From the NCBI RefSeq assembly GCF_900112065.1, contig NZ_FOKE01000001.1:262453-326452 (forward strand): a DNA stretch of 64,000 bases, read 5' to 3'. A model generated the notes under the pieces. It had not been told where the DNA came from, did no database searches, and worked only from the letters and a program-made list of their open reading frames with translations. Of the stretch, positions 61,151 to 64,000 are shown piece after piece; within the stretch, counting starts at the first letter, position 1; every line of letters starts with the position of its first letter. The position numbers were made by a program, and so were the translations under genes. The DNA comes from Cohnella sp. OV330. Its GTDB lineage: Bacteria > Bacillota > Bacilli > Paenibacillales > Paenibacillaceae.

Positions 61151-61903
61151 ATGGGCTACAGGAGCATCTCGGTCAAGAGCAAGTGGGTGAAGACGAAATG
61201 GTTGCTTCAAAGCGCGGCCGCGCGCAAATATGTCCCCCACACGAAGCTTTTCAGCCGCGACAGCCTTCGGCACATGCTCTCCCGGCACGCTACGGTGTTC
61301 TTCAAACCTACCGGCGGAACCGGCGGCTTTCAGGTCTATCGCATCCGGAAGCTTAAGCGGGGCTATCGGCTTCAGCACAATGCTTCCCGGTCCTATTATC
61401 CGACGCTCGACGCGCTCTATGCCTATCTGAACAGACGGGCCAAAGGCCGCTCCTACCTGCTGCAGAAGGGCATCAATCTGGCCAAGACGAGAGGCAGGCC
61501 CTTCGACATTCGCGTCATGGTTCAGAAGACGAATGCGCAAGCCTGGAGGAGTTCGGCCCTCTTCACGAAAATCGGCATATCCGGCAAGGTGGCGACGAAC
61601 TATCACCAGGGCGGCAGACTGGGAAAGTTTCGGCAGACGCTGTCCGGGGCGGGCTTCGGCTCGGATGCGATTCGGCGCAAGGAGCGCGAGCTCAAGCGAC
61701 TCGGCGTATCCGTCGGCAAGCTGTTCGATAGGCGCAAGCGGGGGTTCAGGGAGCTCGGTCTGGACGTTGCCCTCGATCGATCGGGGAGAACATGGATCCT
61801 CGAAGTGAATACAAGGCCTCAGTTTTACCCGCTTAGACGGGGAGACCAAGCGTTGTATCGCAGGATCATGAGCTACGCCAGAAAATACGGCCGAACGAAG
61901 TAG
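61151..61903 (+). CDS. YheC/YheD-family ATP-grasp protein
   Basis: I start at ATG 61151, after AAGGAGGGG; the open frame upstream has no start site and an odd composition. The 250-residue product shows ATP-grasp features: VFFKPTGGTGGFQVYR (ATP-binding lysine, glycine loop), LLQKGINLAKTRGRPFDIRVMVQK (about 135-158), and a metal-binding end ILEVNTRPQFYP. The family includes Bacillus spore-coat-associated YheC/YheD, whose reaction is unproven. It is shorter than YheC/D (about 360-450), having mostly the catalytic part. It is a single gene next to the PL8 regulator. Confidence 0.82.
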   Translation: MGYRSISVKSKWVKTKWLLQSAAARKYVPHTKLFSRDSLRHMLSRHATVFFKPTGGTGGFQVYRIRKLKRGYRLQHNASRSYYPTLDALYAYLNRRAKGRSYLLQKGINLAKTRGRPFDIRVMVQKTNAQAWRSSALFTKIGISGKVATNYHQGGRLGKFRQTLSGAGFGSDAIRRKERELKRLGVSVGKLFDRRKRGFRELGLDVALDRSGRTWILEVNTRPQFYPLRRGDQALYRRIMSYARKYGRTK

Positions 61904-61977
61904 CCGGAAGGGCGCTGTAAGCGGGGATTGCGCTGTTGCAGCGGATCGGCTTTTCCAGTAGGTACGGGACACGATAA

Positions 61978-62012
61978 AAGGCCCTTCGGAACGGCTGGTT
62001 CCGAAGGGCCTT
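61978..62012. terminator. Terminator between convergent YheC/D and NlpC/P60 genes
   Basis: Arms AAGGCCCTTCGGAAC and GTTCCGAAGGGCCTT flank GGCTG; on the minus strand TTTTAT follows, so it mainly ends the NlpC/P60 gene. Confidence 0.88.
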
Positions 62013-62041
62013 GCTATGGGGCGAGTACGCTCGCGACGAGA

Positions 62042-62785
62042 TTAGAGGACGCGGCGCGCGGTCACGTAATGAGCCGACCAGAAGCCTGACGTGATCGAGC
62101 TGATCTGGAGTCCGTCGACGGAAGGCGTATCGTGAATGACCTTTCCGCCTCCCATATAGATGCCGACGTGATTAATGACGCCGTTGTTGCTGCCGATCGT
62201 ATCGAAGAATACGAGATCGCCCTTGGCGAGATTGCCCTTGCTCACAAAGGAGCCGGCGGATTTTTGGGACTTCGTGCCCCACTTCAGGCCGACGCCGACC
62301 TTGGCGAAGACGAATTGGGTAAACGCCGAGCAGTCGAAGATGAGCTTGGACGGGTTCCGGGTGCCGTAGTCGTAGCTGACGCGGCCCATGTAGCTTTGGG
62401 CGATCGAGATGACCTGATTGGCCTTCGAGCCGCCGCCGGCGGAAGGCGCCGAGCCGCCGCTGCCGCCGCCGACATAATTCGTATATTGACCGCTGGACGA
62501 GATGTAACCCGAGTTGCCCTTCTGATCGAAAACATGCAGCCAATAGGCGTTCGCTTGGCCGACCACGTGGACCGATTCGCCCGTGCCGATCATCCGGATC
62601 ACGCCCGAGCTCGCCGACGCGCTGACGCGCAGGTTCACGCCGTGCTTGATCTTCGTATCGTAATAAGAGGCGGCGGACGCCTTCGGAGCGGAAACGGCTT
62701 GTCCGGCCGTAACGACGCCCAGGCCGATCGCCGCGCATAAGCCGACAGACAGAATCCGGCGCAAAATAGGCTTGGTTTTAGACAT
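62042..62785 (-). CDS. Secreted SH3b-NlpC/P60 cell-wall endopeptidase
   Basis: ATG 62785 follows GGGAGG. The 247-residue protein has a signal peptide (1-38, ending ASAAS), a bacterial SH3 domain (about 42-98; VNLRVSASASSGVIRMIGTG), a Gly/Ser linker (102-120) and an NlpC/P60 domain (122-247). The catalytic Cys is in FDCSAF and the His in NHVGIY; a third polar residue follows in KVIHDTP. Such enzymes cut gamma-D-Glu-diamino acid bonds in peptidoglycan during growth, cell separation or sporulation. It is a single-gene unit with its own terminator. Confidence 0.92.
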   Translation of the reverse strand: MSKTKPILRRILSVGLCAAIGLGVVTAGQAVSAPKASAASYYDTKIKHGVNLRVSASASSGVIRMIGTGESVHVVGQANAYWLHVFDQKGNSGYISSSGQYTNYVGGGSGGSAPSAGGGSKANQVISIAQSYMGRVSYDYGTRNPSKLIFDCSAFTQFVFAKVGVGLKWGTKSQKSAGSFVSKGNLAKGDLVFFDTIGSNNGVINHVGIYMGGGKVIHDTPSVDGLQISSITSGFWSAHYVTARRVL

Positions 62786-63143
62786 GTGAGTACCTCCCAG
62801 ATGTATGTATGCTTGCCTTGAAATCCACGATATCATATTTGAAACACCTCAAATTTTTCCATGAAGAGAAATAAACGGCGCGGAATCAAAGCATTTCGTT
62901 ATTTATTAGAATATGTTGAGAATTCTCTCATGAAGTTCCCTGCGCATCCAAATCATTCTCCTGCAAGCAAGACATTCCGCATTTTTGGAAGCGCAACCAT
63001 TTTCGATGGATGGACAAACTTGCGAATTAATCTTCGATCCGCTAAATTAAACTCATATAGGTGTGAAGCACACGCCGTTCGTGCAGCGAATCTGGGAGAT
63101 TCGCTGCTCGGGCGGCTTTTTGTATGGTTAGGGGGAAATCAAC
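62786..63143. other. A/T-rich intergenic region with palindromes
   Basis: This 358-bp gap is much richer in A/T than the rest. It contains TTTGAAACACCTCAAA (62838-62853) near the NlpC/P60 promoter and the palindrome GAGAATTCTC (62918-62927). A plus-strand frame from 62861 has no ribosome site and runs into the next gene in another frame, so I reject it. A terminator hairpin lies at 63074-63122. Confidence 0.5.
63074..63122 (+). terminator. Terminator/attenuator before the nuclease-like gene
   Basis: GCAGCGAATCT and AGATTCGCTGC pair over GGG, with an outer GCCG/CGGC stem and a TTTTTG tail, ending 22 bases before the GTG start at 63144. No plus-strand gene precedes it, so it may attenuate the nuclease-like gene or end a short leader RNA. 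Confidence 0.75.
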
Positions 63144-63920
63144 GTGGAAAAAGTACCCGCTCGTCGTTTGAGCGCACTGAACGATATGCTGCAAAGGCTT
63201 CATTCAAGCGTTGCCATAGGCGAACTTAGCGATGCGCAAAGTCATCTTGCTTTCGAGGCAGCATTTGCGAAGTGGTGGAAACAGGTTCTCCGGAAAGCTT
63301 CGGATCGCTGTCGCGCCAGGCTCGCCGGCGGTTTATCGCACGCTTCTCTATTCTTTCTTCGCTTCGTTTGGTGGCCTGCTTTCCGCTCGCTCACGGGACT
63401 TATTCCCGAGTACGAGATTGTCGACTACAAAGATGGATATCGCTATATCGACTTCGTCTATCTAACGAACGGACTCCGCATCGCCATCGAGCTGGATGGT
63501 CGCGGACCTCATCGCCTGCACCTTTCCGCCGCTGAATTCGAGGACGAGCTTATGCGACAGAACTACCTTGTACTCGACCGCTGGCTTGTCCTGCGATTCC
63601 CTTTCTTAATGCTTCGAGACAAACCACGGCAGTGCCAGCAATTATTGCAGCAGCTTCTGGGCAGCGCGGGGGGCACTCATATCGAGTCCTTCAACCAACT
63701 CAGCCCGACCGAACAAAGGATACTAGCCTGCGTATCCAGAATCACCGGATTTTTTGGACCATCGCAGGTTGCCGATGCCGCCGGTATGAGTAAAAATACC
63801 GCCCTTAAGTATCTTAGGTTGCTCGTCGACAAACAACTCCTTGCGCCTGTAAACGCCGCCCACCGTAAAATCCGAAGGTATACGCTGAACCGCGACCGTA
63901 TTCCCTTCCACTTCCTTTGA
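63144..63920 (+). CDS. DUF559-like endonuclease fold with C-terminal winged helix
   Basis: GTG 63144 follows GGGGG. The 258-residue protein has a middle region typical of PD-(D/E)xK/Vsr-like nucleases: an acidic YIDFVYLTNGLRIAIELDGRG (about 108-128), HLSAAEFEDELMRQNYLVLD, then VLRFPFLML. Its C-terminus (about 185-258) has a winged helix (PSQVADAAGMSKNTALKYLRLLVDKQLL). This pairing suggests DNA binding plus a possibly active nuclease. Base composition is less G+C-rich than its neighbours, hinting at transfer. It stands alone with no methylase or other defence gene in view. The function is not known to me. Confidence 0.72.
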   Translation: MEKVPARRLSALNDMLQRLHSSVAIGELSDAQSHLAFEAAFAKWWKQVLRKASDRCRARLAGGLSHASLFFLRFVWWPAFRSLTGLIPEYEIVDYKDGYRYIDFVYLTNGLRIAIELDGRGPHRLHLSAAEFEDELMRQNYLVLDRWLVLRFPFLMLRDKPRQCQQLLQQLLGSAGGTHIESFNQLSPTEQRILACVSRITGFFGPSQVADAAGMSKNTALKYLRLLVDKQLLAPVNAAHRKIRRYTLNRDRIPFHFL

Positions 63921-63948
63921 CAAGACGCGCCGATTGGCGTGGCGATAA

Positions 63949-63970
63949 AATAGCGCAATTTTGCGCTATT
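63949..63970. other. Palindromic hairpin downstream of the nuclease-like gene
   Basis: AATAGCGCAA and TTGCGCTATT are separated by TT, 29 bp after the stop codon. There is no following T-run, so it is a weak terminator candidate or a protein-binding site. Confidence 0.45.
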
Positions 63971-64000
63971 CTAGTGCATGATGTGGGCGGCGGCGGTGTG

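Noticed and set aside
62861..63229. 122-codon plus frame in the A/T-rich gap
   Set aside because: No ribosome site, includes a strong terminator hairpin, and overlaps the better supported gene at 63144 in another frame.

Overview
The window is high-GC Firmicutes DNA, most like Paenibacillaceae (Cohnella or Paenibacillus; an inference). Support comes from strong AGGAGG-type ribosome sites, frequent GTG starts, SLH-anchored surface proteins, LplB/YtcP-type sugar ABC transporters, large membrane AraC regulators, a YheC/D ATP-grasp protein and a YjfB-family motility peptide. I see no rRNA, tRNA, CRISPR array, insertion sequence or prophage.

Layout, left to right. 1-2585 (minus): binding protein and two permeases of a PotABCD/iron-type ABC importer, the second permease cut by the window edge. 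2793-5762: a secreted FG-GAP/Calx-beta/SLH surface protein. 5889-6015: three hairpin repeats with a 51-bp period. 6085-8135: a TetR repressor divergent from an MFS exporter, with repeated candidate operators between them. 8182-12225: a methyltransferase, a YjfB-like peptide, a small membrane zinc-ribbon protein, an HxlR regulator, a zinc-type alcohol dehydrogenase with a perfect upstream palindrome, and an AraC regulator. 12374-18523: GH38 alpha-mannosidase and GH116 glycosidase with AraC regulators. 18590-22640 (minus): a compact peptide export system made of a 48-codon double-glycine precursor, a parvulin-like protein and a C39-peptidase ABC exporter with two N-terminal cyclic-nucleotide-binding domains. 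22851-26282: a two-domain VOC protein, a GH4 glycosidase and its divergent AraC regulator.

26430-40427 encodes one 4,665-residue SLH-anchored protein with about 24 beta repeats followed by about 1,900 residues of helical repeats, nine of which form a regular 75-residue array. Upstream of it is a histidine kinase/response-regulator pair (REC-wHTH-BTAD). Then come a chemotaxis receptor and a single-module NRPS ending in a thioester-reductase domain. 49589-60916 (minus) is a polysaccharide-use locus: regulator, lipoprotein binding protein, two permeases and a 1,735-residue secreted PL8 lyase. The right end holds a YheC/D-like ATP-grasp protein, an NlpC/P60 wall hydrolase and a nuclease-like protein with a winged helix.

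Most interesting: (1) the precursor/PpiC/cNMP-C39-ABC operon, predicted to release the pentapeptide KRYSY; (2) a two-part leader (conserved 37-nt block plus conserved hairpin) present upstream of both the peptide gene and the giant surface protein and nowhere else that I noticed; (3) the 75-residue helical repeat array.
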